A DNA stretch of 64,000 nt from Streptomyces sp. YIM 130001 (GCF_003574445.1 NZ_KZ984565.1:1-64000); one strand, 5' to 3'. Shown: positions 42,277-50,854, numbered from the stretch's first letter. The notes: generated from the letters alone by a model not told the origin. Translations and numbers: made by a program.

Positions 42277-43617
42277 TTGAGTTCGGGACCCGGAGCAGAC
42301 TCCGCCCCCGCACCAGCCGCCCACGACACCGCCGCCCGCCCCAAGACCAGCATGTTCAGCTCGCTGAAGATCCGTAACTACCGGCTCTTCTTCACCGGAC
42401 AGGTCGTCTCCAACACCGGTACCTGGATGCAGCGCACCGCCCAGGACTGGCTGGTGCTCAGCCTCACCGGATCGGCCTCCGCGGTCGGCATCACCATCGC
42501 GCTGCAGTTCCTGCCCATGATGCTCTTCGGCCTGTACGGCGGCGTGCTCGCGGACCGGCTGCCGAAGCGCGGCATCCTCTTCGTCACCCAGAGCGCGATG
42601 GGCCTGACCGGCCTCGCGCTCGCCGTACTGACCCTCACCGGAAGCGTCGAGGTCTGGCACGTCTACGTGACCGCCTTCGTCCTCGGCCTGGTCACCGTCG
42701 TCGACAACCCGGCGCGGCAGGCCTTCGTTTCCGAGATGGTCGGCCCGGACAAGCTCGCCAACGCCGTCAGCCTGAACTCCGCGAACTTCCAGTCCGCGCG
42801 CCTGGTCGGACCCGCCGTCGCGGGTGTCCTGATCACCGCCGTCGGCACCGGCTTCGCGTTCCTGCTGAACGGCCTGTCCTTCCTCGCTCCGCTCGTCGGA
42901 CTCCTTTTGATGCGCACGGTCGAGCTGCACAAGGTGGAGCGGGCGCCGCGCGGCAAGGGCCAGCTCAAGGAGGGCCTCAAGTACGTCGCCGGACGGCCCG
43001 ATCTGATCTGGCCGATCGTCCTGGTCGGGTTCATCGGCACCTTCGGATTCAACTTCCCGATCTGGCTCTCCGCGTTCGTGCACGACGTCTACCCGTCGGG
43101 GCCCGGCACGTACGGACTGCTGAACACGCTGATGGCGGTCGGCTCGCTCGCGGGTGCGCTGCTCGCGGCCCGGCGCGGGACCTCGCGCCTGCGGCTGCTG
43201 GTCGTCGCCGCGATGGCCTTCGGCGCGCTCGAGATCGTCGCGTCCGTGGCACCCACGCTGTGGATCTTCGCCGCCCTGCTCGTGCCGATCGGCATGTTCG
43301 GACTCACGGTCAACGTCACCGCCAACTCGAGTGTCCAGATGGCCACCGATCCGGCCATGCGCGGCCGGGTGATGGCGCTGTTCATGATGGTGTTCACCGG
43401 CGGTACGCCGGTCGGTGCGCCGCTGGTCGGCTGGATCTCCGACACCTACGGTGCGCGGACCGGCTTCGCCGCGGGCGGCATCGTCTCGCTGCTGGCCGCC
43501 GCGACCATCGGGCTGATCCTGGCCAGGGTCGGCAAGCTGCGGATGAGCTTCGGCTGGAATCACGGCCACCCGCGGGTGCATTTCGTACCGCGCGAACGGC
43601 TCACCACCGCCGCCTGA
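42277..43617 (+). CDS. MFS exporter (enterobactin-exporter-like)
   Basis: A 446-residue, 12-helix transporter. The start reads SLKIRNYRLFFTGQVVSNTGTWMQRTAQDWLVLSLTGSASAVGI, the signature of the DHA3/MFS_3 (EntS-like) group, with GGVLADRLPKRGILF (motif A) and VDNPARQAFVSEMVGPDKLANAVSLNSANFQSARLVGPAVAG. The start is an unusual TTG, supported by a strong AAGGAGGGG 8 nt upstream. It is probably co-regulated with the preceding marR gene. The substrate is unknown. Confidence 0.88.
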   Translation: MSSGPGADSAPAPAAHDTAARPKTSMFSSLKIRNYRLFFTGQVVSNTGTWMQRTAQDWLVLSLTGSASAVGITIALQFLPMMLFGLYGGVLADRLPKRGILFVTQSAMGLTGLALAVLTLTGSVEVWHVYVTAFVLGLVTVVDNPARQAFVSEMVGPDKLANAVSLNSANFQSARLVGPAVAGVLITAVGTGFAFLLNGLSFLAPLVGLLLMRTVELHKVERAPRGKGQLKEGLKYVAGRPDLIWPIVLVGFIGTFGFNFPIWLSAFVHDVYPSGPGTYGLLNTLMAVGSLAGALLAARRGTSRLRLLVVAAMAFGALEIVASVAPTLWIFAALLVPIGMFGLTVNVTANSSVQMATDPAMRGRVMALFMMVFTGGTPVGAPLVGWISDTYGARTGFAAGGIVSLLAAATIGLILARVGKLRMSFGWNHGHPRVHFVPRERLTTAA

Positions 43618-43663
43618 CCGCGGTCAGTGGGTGACCGCGCGGGGCGATCGGTGTCTCGCGCGG

Positions 43664-44860
43664 TCAGCGTCCGCCGCCGTCCTTGCCGCTGTGGTCCGCC
43701 GCCGGCCGCGCCGTGAGCGACTGCGGCGCGGTGGGCTCCGGCAAGGAGCGGAACAGCAGCCAGCTCAGCGCGGGCATCAGGATCAGCGGGGTCAGGGCGG
43801 TCCGCAGGGTCGTCGCGTCCGCGACACGGCCGACGAGCGGACCGGCCAGACCGCCGATGCTGACGGTCAGGCCGAGCGTGATGCCGCTCGCGGTGCCGAC
43901 GCGCGAGGGCAGATAGTCCTGGCCGAGCGTGACCTGCAGCGAGAACGGCATGTAGAGACCGATCGAGGTCAGCGCGACGCAGGCGTAGACCGCGGGGCCG
44001 GGCACGTACACGACCCCCGCGACCGCGAAGACCGAGACGAGATACGACCAGCCGGCCACGGTGACGCGGTCCCAGCGGCCGGCCAGACTGCCGCCGAGCA
44101 GTGAGCCCACCGCGCCGCCGAGATAGAGCACGAAGAGCGCCGCCGTACCCGCCGCCGTACTGCCGTGCATGCGTTCCTTGACGTGGAGCGCGACGAACGT
44201 GCTCATGCCGACGAACACGATCGACCGGCAGACCACGGCGAGCGACAGCTTCACGAACGAGCGCCGGTCGTCGGCACCCCTCGCGACCGCACCGCCGGAA
44301 CCGCCGTGTCCCGCCTTCGCGAGCGCCCGCAGCACCGGCAGGCACAGCACGCTTCCCGCCAGGGCCGGCAGGACGAGCAGCGGGGTCAGGCGCAGACCGC
44401 CGGTGGCGACGACCGCGGTGACCATGAGCGGAGCGGCGGCGAAGCCGAGATTGCCGCCGAGCGAGAACCAGGCCATCGCACTGTGGCTGCCCCCGCTCGC
44501 GAGGCGCGCGACCCGGGCGGACTCGGGGTGGTACGCGGCGACCCCGACACCCGACACTGCGACGAACGCCAAGGTCAGAGCGTAGGAACCGGTCAGTCCG
44601 CTGAGGGCGATCCCCAGACCGCCGAGGACGGTGCTCACCGGGAGGAGCCAGGGCATCGCCCGGCGGTCCGTGAGGATGCCGAACACCGGCTGGGCCACCG
44701 AGGACAGCAGGGACGCGGCGAGCACGATGCCGGAGGCGGCGGCGTAGGTGTAGGCGCGTTCGGCGACGAAGAACGGGACCAGCGAGGCGACCGCGCCCTG
44801 GTAGACGTCCACGCAGGCATGGCCGATCGCGAGGAGGACGATCGATCGGTTCCTTGGCAC
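43664..44860 (-). CDS. MFS transporter, fosmidomycin-resistance-like
   Basis: A 398-residue, 12-helix transporter. The first helix contains SIVLLAIGHACVDVYQGAVASLVPFFVAERAYTYAAASGIVLAASLLSSVAQPVFGILTDR, typical of the Fsr-type exporter group. GVAAYHPESARVARLASGG and AMAWFSLGGNLGFAAAPL are also characteristic (the H-P-E loop). GTG 44858-44860 is the only reasonable start. It is divergent from an AraC-type gene whose product probably controls it. Substrate unknown. Confidence 0.85.
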   Translation of the reverse strand: MPRNRSIVLLAIGHACVDVYQGAVASLVPFFVAERAYTYAAASGIVLAASLLSSVAQPVFGILTDRRAMPWLLPVSTVLGGLGIALSGLTGSYALTLAFVAVSGVGVAAYHPESARVARLASGGSHSAMAWFSLGGNLGFAAAPLMVTAVVATGGLRLTPLLVLPALAGSVLCLPVLRALAKAGHGGSGGAVARGADDRRSFVKLSLAVVCRSIVFVGMSTFVALHVKERMHGSTAAGTAALFVLYLGGAVGSLLGGSLAGRWDRVTVAGWSYLVSVFAVAGVVYVPGPAVYACVALTSIGLYMPFSLQVTLGQDYLPSRVGTASGITLGLTVSIGGLAGPLVGRVADATTLRTALTPLILMPALSWLLFRSLPEPTAPQSLTARPAADHSGKDGGGR

Positions 44861-44880
44861 AACGCCATGCTCGTCCGGCG

Positions 44881-44906
44881 GCCATATGGCGTGCTTCCAA
44901 TAAACT
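44881..44906. promoter_or_regulatory. divergent promoter with GCCATATGGC palindrome
   Basis: The 10-bp perfect palindrome at 44881-44890 and TAAACT at 44901-44906 (8 nt before the AraC start) occupy the 54-bp gap between the divergent MFS and AraC genes. It is a plausible shared control site. Confidence 0.5.
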
Positions 44907-44914
44907 GCCAACCG

Positions 44915-45682
44915 ATGACGGAAATCCGCCACCAGCCCGTGGCTCCCACCCGTACCCGGTCGCTCGCCTCCGGAGCCGGGATCGACGCCCACCGGCACGA
45001 CGACCACCAGATCGTCTACGCGGGCCGGGGCGTCCTCACGGTGGCGACGAGCACCGGGTCATGGGTCGCGCCGGGCACCCGCGCCATCTGGGTGCCCGCC
45101 GGCACCGTGCACGCCCACCAGGCGCACGGCGACCTCGAACTCCATCTGGTCGGTCTGCCCGCGCAAGACAACCCGCTGGGACTCGACGCACCGGCCGTGC
45201 TGACGGTCGGCCCCCTGCTGCGCGAACTGATCCTCGCCTACACCCGTACCCCGCACGACGACAGCCCGGAGCGAGGACGTCTGCGGGCCGTACTCCTCGA
45301 CCAGCTGCGCGCCTCGCCCCAGCAGCCGCTGCACCTGCCGAGTCCGGCCTCCTCGCGCCTCGCGGCCGTGTGTGATCTGCTGCGCGCCGATCCGGCGGAC
45401 AACCGGACCCTGGCGGTACTGGGCCGACGGACCGGTGCGAGCGAACGCACCCTCTCGCGGCTCTTCAAGTCCGAGCTCGGGATGACGTTCCCGCAGTGGC
45501 GCACCCAACTGCGCCTGCACCACGCGATGGTGCTGCTGGCCGAGGACGTACCGGTGACCGCGGTGGCGCATCTGTGCGGCTGGTCGTCGGCCAGTGCGTT
45601 CATCGACGTCTTCCGCCGTGCCTTCGGACACACGCCGGGTACGCATCCGGCCCGGCCCGGTGGCGGGTTCCGCGAGGGGTGA
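44915..45682 (+). CDS. AraC-family regulator with cupin sensor
   Basis: A 255-residue transcription factor. The N-terminal cupin-like domain includes GIDAHRHDDHQIVYAGRGVLTVAT and APGTRAIWVPAGTVHAHQA. The C-terminal two-HTH AraC domain (about 155-245) contains TLAVLGRRTGASERTLSRLFKSELGMTFPQWRTQLRLHHAMVLL and VTAVAHLCGWSSASAFIDVFRRAFGHTPG. It should activate or repress the divergent MFS exporter in response to a small molecule. A weak leaderless signal (TAAACT) precedes the ATG. Confidence 0.9.
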   Translation: MTEIRHQPVAPTRTRSLASGAGIDAHRHDDHQIVYAGRGVLTVATSTGSWVAPGTRAIWVPAGTVHAHQAHGDLELHLVGLPAQDNPLGLDAPAVLTVGPLLRELILAYTRTPHDDSPERGRLRAVLLDQLRASPQQPLHLPSPASSRLAAVCDLLRADPADNRTLAVLGRRTGASERTLSRLFKSELGMTFPQWRTQLRLHHAMVLLAEDVPVTAVAHLCGWSSASAFIDVFRRAFGHTPGTHPARPGGGFREG

Positions 45683-45719
45683 GGGAGACGGGGCGGCGGC
45701 GGGCGGAGAGACTCTGCGG

Positions 45720-46295
45720 GTGAGACTTTTCGTTGCTGTGCTGCCGCCGGAAGCCGCCGCCGACGAGCTGGCGGCGGAGATGGACGGACTGCGGGCGCTG
45801 CCGGGGGCGGACGGGCTGCGGTGGACGGAGTGGGCGGGGTGGCACTTCACGCTCGCGTTTCTCGGTGAGGTGCCCGAGGGCGTTCTGCCGGGGCTCGACT
45901 CCCGCCTCGCCCGGGCCGCGGGCCGTACCGCTCCCTTCCCGCTCGCCTTGCGCGGTGGCGGGAGTTTCGGTGACCGGGCGCTGTGGGCCGGTGCGGGCGG
46001 CGACCACGGGGCGCTGCGGCGGCTCGCCGAGCGGGTGGAGGTGGCGGCGCGGGAGGCCGGCGTCGACGACCGGGAGGATCCGTACGGGTTCCGGCCGCAT
46101 CTGACGCTGGCGCGGGCGGCCGGGCGCGGGACGAGTCTCGCGCCCTTCGTCGAGGCGCTGGGTCCCTTCCGGGGATCCTCGTGGACGGTCGCGCGGCTCT
46201 CGCTCGTACGCAGTCATCTGCCGCGCCGCGGAGTACGGGGAGAGCGGCCGCGGTACGAGGAGGTCGGGCACTGGGCACTGGGTGGGGACGGTTAG
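45720..46295 (+). CDS. thpR: RNA 2',3'-cyclic phosphodiesterase (2'-5' RNA ligase family)
   Basis: A 191-residue enzyme of the 2H phosphoesterase family. Both catalytic H-x-T motifs are present: HFTLAF (His42) and HLTLAR (His127), with FVAVLPPE at the start and YEEVGHWALG at the end. It hydrolyses RNA 2',3'-cyclic phosphates and can ligate 2'-5' tRNA halves in vitro. GTG 45720 has GGAGAG 10 nt upstream. Its stop codon TAG is part of the -10-like TAGTCT for the following mini-gene. Confidence 0.9.
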   Translation: MRLFVAVLPPEAAADELAAEMDGLRALPGADGLRWTEWAGWHFTLAFLGEVPEGVLPGLDSRLARAAGRTAPFPLALRGGGSFGDRALWAGAGGDHGALRRLAERVEVAAREAGVDDREDPYGFRPHLTLARAAGRGTSLAPFVEALGPFRGSSWTVARLSLVRSHLPRRGVRGERPRYEEVGHWALGGDG

Positions 46296-46304
46296 TCTCG
46301 AAGG

Positions 46305-46394
46305 GTGAATCCCAAGACCAGAAACCAGATCATGGCCGGCGTGCTTGTGCTGATGTTCGTCGTGCTGGCGGTGGCGGCGGCCACCGGCGCGTAG
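46305..46394 (+). CDS. 29-residue single-helix membrane protein
   Basis: The reading frame starts GTG-AAT-CCC and encodes MNPKTRNQIMAGVLVLMFVV followed by LAVAAATGA. It is a basic N-terminus plus one transmembrane helix, too short for standard gene callers. TAGTCT (46293-46298) ends 6 nt before the GTG, matching the leaderless pattern of neighbouring genes. I recall nearly identical short proteins (MNPKxRNQIMAGVLVLMFVV..) in other Streptomyces, so it is probably real and conserved. The role is unknown; it may modulate a membrane complex. Confidence 0.7.
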   Translation: MNPKTRNQIMAGVLVLMFVVLAVAAATGA

Positions 46395-46707
46395 CCCTCG
46401 GGCCGGGGGGGTGGGGGGTTTCAGGCGTGGGGCCTGGCTCCTTTGTCCTCTTTCTGTCCGGGCTTTGTCCGGGGCTGTTGGCTGGGCCGAGTTCCTTGTC
46501 CGCGGGACTTGCTCGGGGTGTCCTCAATCGCCGGACGGGCTTAGTGGTGCGGGCGGGCTTGAGAGGTGTGGGCCTGCAGAGTTGTGTGCGTGCCGGACTT
46601 GCTCGGGGTGTCCTCAATCGCCGGACGGGCTTAGTGGTGCGGGCGGGCTCGAGTGGTGTGGGTGAGCGCGGGGCGTCCGGCGATTGAGGGGTGGTGCTAT
46701 GCGGCTG
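46395..46707. repeat. gene-free region with 90-bp-period duplication and dispersed repeats
   Basis: About 68 bp from GGACTTGCTCGGGGTG onward is duplicated at 46505-46572 and 46595-46662, with only two differences seen. Each copy carries the dispersed element TCCTCAATCGCCGGACGGG in minus orientation (46521-46542, 46611-46632). A third, plus-oriented copy (CGTCCGGCGATTGAGG) sits at 46674-46689. No gene was recognised. Confidence 0.9.
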
Positions 46708-47697
46708 TCACCAGGCGAACGCTTCCGGGGACGGGCCGGGGCCCGGGAAGATCTCGTCGAGTGAGGTGAGCAGGTCCTCGGAGAGGTCGAGTTCGACCGC
46801 TCGGATCGCCGATGCCAGCTGGTCCGCCGTACGCGGGCCGACGATCGGGCCCGTCACACCGGGGCGCGTGAGCAGCCAGGCCAGGGCCGCTTCGCCGGGC
46901 TCGAGGCCGTGCTTGTCGAGCAGGTCCTCGTAGGCCTGCACCTGCTCGCGGACCTTGCTGTTGGCCAGCGCGTCCGCGCTGCGGCCGCTCGCCCTGCGGC
47001 CCTCGGTGGCCGCCTTCTTCAGCACACCGCCGAGCAGCCCGCCGTGCAGCGGCGACCAGGGGATGACCCCGAGGCCGTACTCCTGCGCGGCCGGGATGAC
47101 CTCCATCTCGGCGCGGCGCTCGGCCAGGTTGTACAGGCACTGCTCGCTGACCAAGCCGTACGAACCGAGCCTGTGGGCCGTCTCGTTGGTCTGGGCGATC
47201 TTCCAGCCGGGGAAGTTCGAGGAGCCGGCGTAGAGGATCTTGCCCTGGGCGATCAGTACGTCGATCGCCTGCCAGATCTCCTCGACCGGGGTGCGGCGGT
47301 CGATGTGATGGAACTGGTAGATGTCGATGTAGTCCGTCTGCAGGCGCTTGAGCGAAGCGTCCACCGCGCGGCGGATGTTGAGGGCGGAGAGGCGGTCGTG
47401 GTTCGGCCACGGGTCGCCGTCGCCGGCCATGTTGCCGTAGACCTTGGTGGCCAGGACGGTCTGGTCGCGGCGGCCGCCGCCCTGTGCGAACCAGGTGCCG
47501 ATGATCTCCTCGGTCCGGCCCTTGTTGTCACCCCAGCCGTAGACGTTGGCGGTGTCGAAGTAGTTGATGCCGGCGCCGAGGGCGGCGTCCATGATCGTGT
47601 GACTGTTGGCCTCGTCGGTCTGCGGGCCGAAGTTCATGGTGCCGAGTACGAGTCGGCTGACCTTGAGTCCTGTGCGTCCGAGCTGCGTGTACTTCAT
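46708..47697 (-). CDS. aldo/keto reductase
   Basis: A 329-residue NADPH-dependent oxidoreductase (TIM barrel). The catalytic tetrad is visible: Asp48 and Tyr53 in NYFDTANVYGWG, Lys85 in VLATKVYG, and His130 in DIYQFHHID. The cofactor phosphate loop is VTGPIVGPRTADQLASAI near 275-292. The start KYTQLGRTGLKVSRLVLGTMNFG is typical of the voltage-channel-beta/YajO-like group that reduces aldehydes or ketones. The substrate is unknown. No clear ribosome site precedes the ATG. Confidence 0.93.
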   Translation of the reverse strand: MKYTQLGRTGLKVSRLVLGTMNFGPQTDEANSHTIMDAALGAGINYFDTANVYGWGDNKGRTEEIIGTWFAQGGGRRDQTVLATKVYGNMAGDGDPWPNHDRLSALNIRRAVDASLKRLQTDYIDIYQFHHIDRRTPVEEIWQAIDVLIAQGKILYAGSSNFPGWKIAQTNETAHRLGSYGLVSEQCLYNLAERRAEMEVIPAAQEYGLGVIPWSPLHGGLLGGVLKKAATEGRRASGRSADALANSKVREQVQAYEDLLDKHGLEPGEAALAWLLTRPGVTGPIVGPRTADQLASAIRAVELDLSEDLLTSLDEIFPGPGPSPEAFAW

Positions 47698-47738
47698 GAG
47701 TACACAGCGAACCGGGTGGAGTGGGCTCTAAGCAAGGG

Positions 47739-48128
47739 TCACTTGCGGTCACGGGGGGACTTGGTGGTGTCGACGACGAGATCGAGCGGGGTGCGGGTCA
47801 GATCGACCTTCTGCCCGAAGTCGACCTTGCTCGCGATGCGGTACTCGGCGCCGTCGGGCCGGGTGTAGACGTGAACCAGACCCTCGTAGGGGTCGGCGAT
47901 CAGGTAGACGGGTACTTTCGCCGTCGCGTACGCGGTCAGCTTGGGGCCGAAGTCGTCCGCCGCTGTCCCCCGGGAGATCGCTTCGCCGATGAAGTGGACA
48001 GCGCCCTCGACGATCTCGATCTTGTATCCCTCGAGGAAGGGCTCGTCCTCCAGTGCCTCGAACATGGTGTCCAAGGCTTGGCGGTCGGCGATCTCGGCCA
48101 TCTCGATCCTGTCTTCGAGAACAGTCAT
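47739..48128 (-). pseudogene. Uma2-family protein with internal deletion
   Basis: A 129-residue reading frame with an intact start and end of a Uma2 (DUF820, PD-(D/E)XK nuclease-fold) protein. N-terminal part: TVLEDRIEMAEIADRQALDTMFEALEDEPFLEGYKIEIVEG. C-terminal part: GEAISRGTAADDFGPKLTAYATAKVPVYLIADPYEGLVHVYTRP. Full members run about 185-200 residues. Here roughly 60-70 central residues, including most of the catalytic core, are missing in frame between EIVEGAVH and FIGEAISRG. The frame is open, so it may still be expressed as a non-catalytic product. Called a pseudogene on that basis. Confidence 0.65.
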
Positions 48129-48219
48129 CGTGGCGCTTTTCCCCGGCTGTTCACCGGTCGCGGGCGCCCGCGCAGTCCAACGATAGGCACGGTCACGATG
48201 TCACGTGGATTTCGAACCT

Positions 48220-48903
48220 TTATGCGGAGTATGGCGCTCCGAGGTCCCAGGACTGGTGCATCGCGTCCGCGAAGGCCGCCGCCAGTTTGTGCTCGCCGTC
48301 GGCGCCCGGGTGGGTGCCGTCGTACGTGTCGTGGTTGATGTCCCAGGTGGGCGGGACGGAGGCGAGGAGCAGGGGGGAGCGGTCGGTGTCGAGGTCGGCG
48401 ACCGTCTTGGCGAGGAGTTCGTTGAAGCGGGCCACCTCCGTGGCGAACGAAGGGTCCATGTCCGCGCGGATGTTGGGGATGACCGGCAGGACCGCCATCG
48501 CGATGCGCGGGTTGGCGGTGCGGGCCTCGGCGATGAAGGCGTGCGCGTTGTCGGCGGTCTGCTCGGCGTCGCTGTAGAAGCCCAGGTCGATCAGGCCGAG
48601 CGAGACGAGCAGCAGGTCGGCGCGGTGGGCGCGGACCGCCTCGCCGATCAGCGGCGTCATGTGCAGCCAGCCCTCGCCCCAGCCGGCGAGGTGGGCGCGC
48701 GGGAAGGCGGGCTCGACGCCAGGCGCGTACTCGTGCGAGACGGGGGCATCGGCTGCCTTGTCGTGCAGCGTCTCGCGGGGGCCGACGATCCGGAACGGGG
48801 CGTCGTACGAGACGCGCAGGTGCTGCCACATGTGGTGGCGCCACGTGTGCTCGCCGGCGCTGCCGATGGTCATGGAGTCGCCGACGAACATCAACCTGAG
48901 CAT
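48220..48903 (-). CDS. SGNH/GDSL-type hydrolase
   Basis: A 227-residue esterase-fold protein, cytoplasmic as no signal is seen. Block I is LMFVGDSMTIGSAGEHTWRHH (Ser10), block III-like LLLVSLGLIDLGFYSD, and block V DGTHPGADGEHKLAAAF with the catalytic Asp/His pair. It may hydrolyse acyl or acetyl esters. GATGAT lies 6 nt before ATG 48901-48903, so the start is possibly leaderless. It diverges from the secreted propeller-like protein across a region holding two CACGCGCGCGTG palindromes. Confidence 0.87.
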   Translation of the reverse strand: MLRLMFVGDSMTIGSAGEHTWRHHMWQHLRVSYDAPFRIVGPRETLHDKAADAPVSHEYAPGVEPAFPRAHLAGWGEGWLHMTPLIGEAVRAHRADLLLVSLGLIDLGFYSDAEQTADNAHAFIAEARTANPRIAMAVLPVIPNIRADMDPSFATEVARFNELLAKTVADLDTDRSPLLLASVPPTWDINHDTYDGTHPGADGEHKLAAAFADAMHQSWDLGAPYSA

Positions 48904-48949
48904 CCGGTCATCATCCTCGATCGCGACCGGCCGGCGGGTGTGAGGCCTG

Positions 48950-48992
48950 CCACGCGCGCGTGGAGGGCGAATTCGGATCCACGCGCGCGTGG
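48950..48992. repeat. two CCACGCGCGCGTGG palindromes
   Basis: Perfect 14-bp palindromes at 48950-48963 and 48979-48992, each followed by AGGGCGA(A/T)TT, 29 bp apart, in the divergent gap between the SGNH hydrolase and the secreted protein genes. A related GCCACGCGTGTGCGTGGC follows at about 49019. Confidence 0.95.
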
Positions 48993-49058
48993 AGGGCGAT
49001 TTTCGGGCGGGGAAGGGCGGCCACGCGTGTGCGTGGCGGGCGGTGGCAGTCTTGGGGC

Positions 49059-50051
49059 ATGCGTTCACTGCGGGCCCGGGGCCGTTCACTGCTGGCTGTG
49101 GCCGGTGCGGCCGGGCTCGTCCTGGTCGCGGCCGCCGGTCCGGCGGCCGCCGACAACGAGGACTTCACCATCGAGGACTCCCGGATCACCGAGTCCAGCG
49201 GCCTGGCCGCGAGCAAGGCCCACCCGGGCGTCTACTGGACGCACAACGACAGCGACGACGGGGCCTACCTGTATGCCGTCGACTCGCGGACGGGCAAGAC
49301 CGTCGCCACGGTGACGATGACCGGCGTGGGTGCCCCGCGCGACGTGGAAGCGGTGTCCATGGGCCCCGACGGCGCCCTGTACGTCGGCGACATCGGGGAC
49401 AACCTGGGCGGCACCTGGCCGCACGTGTGGATCTACCGCTTCCCCGAGCCGAAGCAGCTGCGCGACCAGACGGTCCGGGCCACGCAGTACACCGTCCAGT
49501 ACGAGGGCGGGGCGCGCGACGCCGAGGCGCTGATGGTGCACCCGAAGACCGGGCGGGTGTACATCGCGGACAAGAAGGAGGACGGCGGCGGGCTGTACGA
49601 GGGCCCGAGTGAGCTGTCGGCCTCCGGCACCAACGTCTTCCGGCGGGTCGCCGACATCGATCTGTGGACGACCGACGGGGCGTTCTCGCCGGACGGGACG
49701 AAGCTGGTCCTGCGCAGCTACTTCAGCGCCCGCTGGTACGCCTGGAAGGACGGCCGGCCGGGCAAGGGCGGGCGCACCGATGTGCCGATGCAGCGGCAGG
49801 GGGAGTCCGTGACGTACGCCCCGGACGGGCGGGACCTGATGTTCGGCTCGGAGGGCAGGCGCAGCGGCGTGGAGGCGCTCCCGGCGCCGGGGGTCGAGGA
49901 GTCGTCCGGCGGGCGGGGCAAGTCGCCTGACGAGCAAGGGAGTTCAGGGGGCGGGGACGGTGCCGATGGCGGTTACAAGGTCGGGGCGATGGCCCTCGTG
50001 GTGGCGGTGGGGCTGACGTTCGGCCTGAAGCGGCTGTTCCGGCGGCGGTGA
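49059..50051 (+). CDS. secreted, C-terminally anchored beta-propeller-like protein
   Basis: A 330-residue protein. A Sec signal (LLAVAGAAGLVLVAAAGPAAA-DNE) is followed by strand-rich repeats (SRITESSGLAASKAHPGVYWTHNDSDDGAYLYAVD, APRDVEAVSMGPDGALYVGDIGDNLG, DAEALMVHPKTGRVYIADKK, DGAFSPDGTKLVLRSY), which suggest a beta-propeller. A low-complexity linker leads to one transmembrane helix and RRR at the C-terminus. It is probably displayed outside the membrane. Function unknown. CAGTCT lies 6 nt before ATG 49059. Confidence 0.82.
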   Translation: MRSLRARGRSLLAVAGAAGLVLVAAAGPAAADNEDFTIEDSRITESSGLAASKAHPGVYWTHNDSDDGAYLYAVDSRTGKTVATVTMTGVGAPRDVEAVSMGPDGALYVGDIGDNLGGTWPHVWIYRFPEPKQLRDQTVRATQYTVQYEGGARDAEALMVHPKTGRVYIADKKEDGGGLYEGPSELSASGTNVFRRVADIDLWTTDGAFSPDGTKLVLRSYFSARWYAWKDGRPGKGGRTDVPMQRQGESVTYAPDGRDLMFGSEGRRSGVEALPAPGVEESSGGRGKSPDEQGSSGGGDGADGGYKVGAMALVVAVGLTFGLKRLFRRR

Positions 50052-50065
50052 GGCGGCGTTCCGGG

Positions 50066-50100
50066 GCTGAGTGCTGAGTGCTGAGTGCTGAGTGCTGAGT
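50066..50100. repeat. heptanucleotide tandem repeat
   Basis: Five perfect copies of GCTGAGT, beginning 14 bp after the stop of the secreted protein gene. The period equals that of the array after gdhA. Confidence 0.95.
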
Positions 50101-50156
50101 GCCGCGGGTCGGCGCGTGCCTGGTCGGTGCGTGCCCGGCCGTGGTGATCCGCTGCG

Positions 50157-50828
50157 TCAGCGTGCGAGGCGTGCGGGCAGGGACTCGAGCCCGGGCAGGT
50201 GCTGCAGCCCGACCGGGGCCGGCGGTGGCAGTGGTGCGTCGGCGTCGTCGGGGGACGCGGCGAACGAGCGCAGCAGCAGCGCGACCAGGCGCCGTGAGGC
50301 GGCCTCCTTGGCCGGCTGCGAGGGCGCCGCGATGCCCTTGTTGGCCATCAGGACGAGTACCAGATCGGTCGGGTGGAAGTCCGTGCGCAGGGCCCCCGCC
50401 TGCTGTGCGCGCTGGGCCAGTGCGATCAAGCCGCGCTCCGCGCGCTCCTGTTCGCGGGTGAAGTCGAACGCGTCCGGGAACTCGGTGAGGAAAGCCATGG
50501 TGAACCCCTGGTCCGCGATGTGCATCGCGCAGATCTTCTCGACGACCGAGCGGAATCCTCGCCAGGGGTCGGGGTCCGCGAGGGCGTCGTCGACGACCGA
50601 CGTGCAGTCGCTGAGCTGGTCGGTGAAGACCTCCGTGACGAGCGCGGCGCGGGTCGGGAAGCGGCGGTAGAGCGTGGCCATGCCGACGCCGGCTCTGCGG
50701 GCCACGGCGGCCATCGGCACCTCGAGGCCCCGCTCGGCGAACAACTCGCGCGCTGCGTCGAGGAGGCGCTGACGGTTGTGCCGTGCGTCGGCCCGTAGGT
50801 CCGGCAATTGAGATGAAGCTTCGGCCAT
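50157..50828 (-). CDS. TetR-family regulator
   Basis: A 223-residue repressor. The HTH region is NRQRLLDAARELFAERGLEVPMAAVARRAGVGMATLYRRFPTRAALVTEVF (about 18-68). The C-terminal ligand domain is helical and typical of the SACE_7040-like group. It is divergent from an NAD(P)-dependent oxidoreductase gene, which it most likely controls. ATG 50826-50828 follows TAATGT by 7 nt; a GTG three codons earlier is an alternative. Confidence 0.9.
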   Translation of the reverse strand: MAEASSQLPDLRADARHNRQRLLDAARELFAERGLEVPMAAVARRAGVGMATLYRRFPTRAALVTEVFTDQLSDCTSVVDDALADPDPWRGFRSVVEKICAMHIADQGFTMAFLTEFPDAFDFTREQERAERGLIALAQRAQQAGALRTDFHPTDLVLVLMANKGIAAPSQPAKEAASRRLVALLLRSFAASPDDADAPLPPPAPVGLQHLPGLESLPARLAR

Positions 50829-50841
50829 GCGTCTCACATTA

Positions 50842-50854
50842 ACTCAAGTGGAGT
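50842..50854. promoter_or_regulatory. candidate TetR operator
   Basis: ACTC-AAGTG-GAGT is a short inverted repeat in the divergent TetR/oxidoreductase gap, just upstream of the TetR -10 box. Confidence 0.45.
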
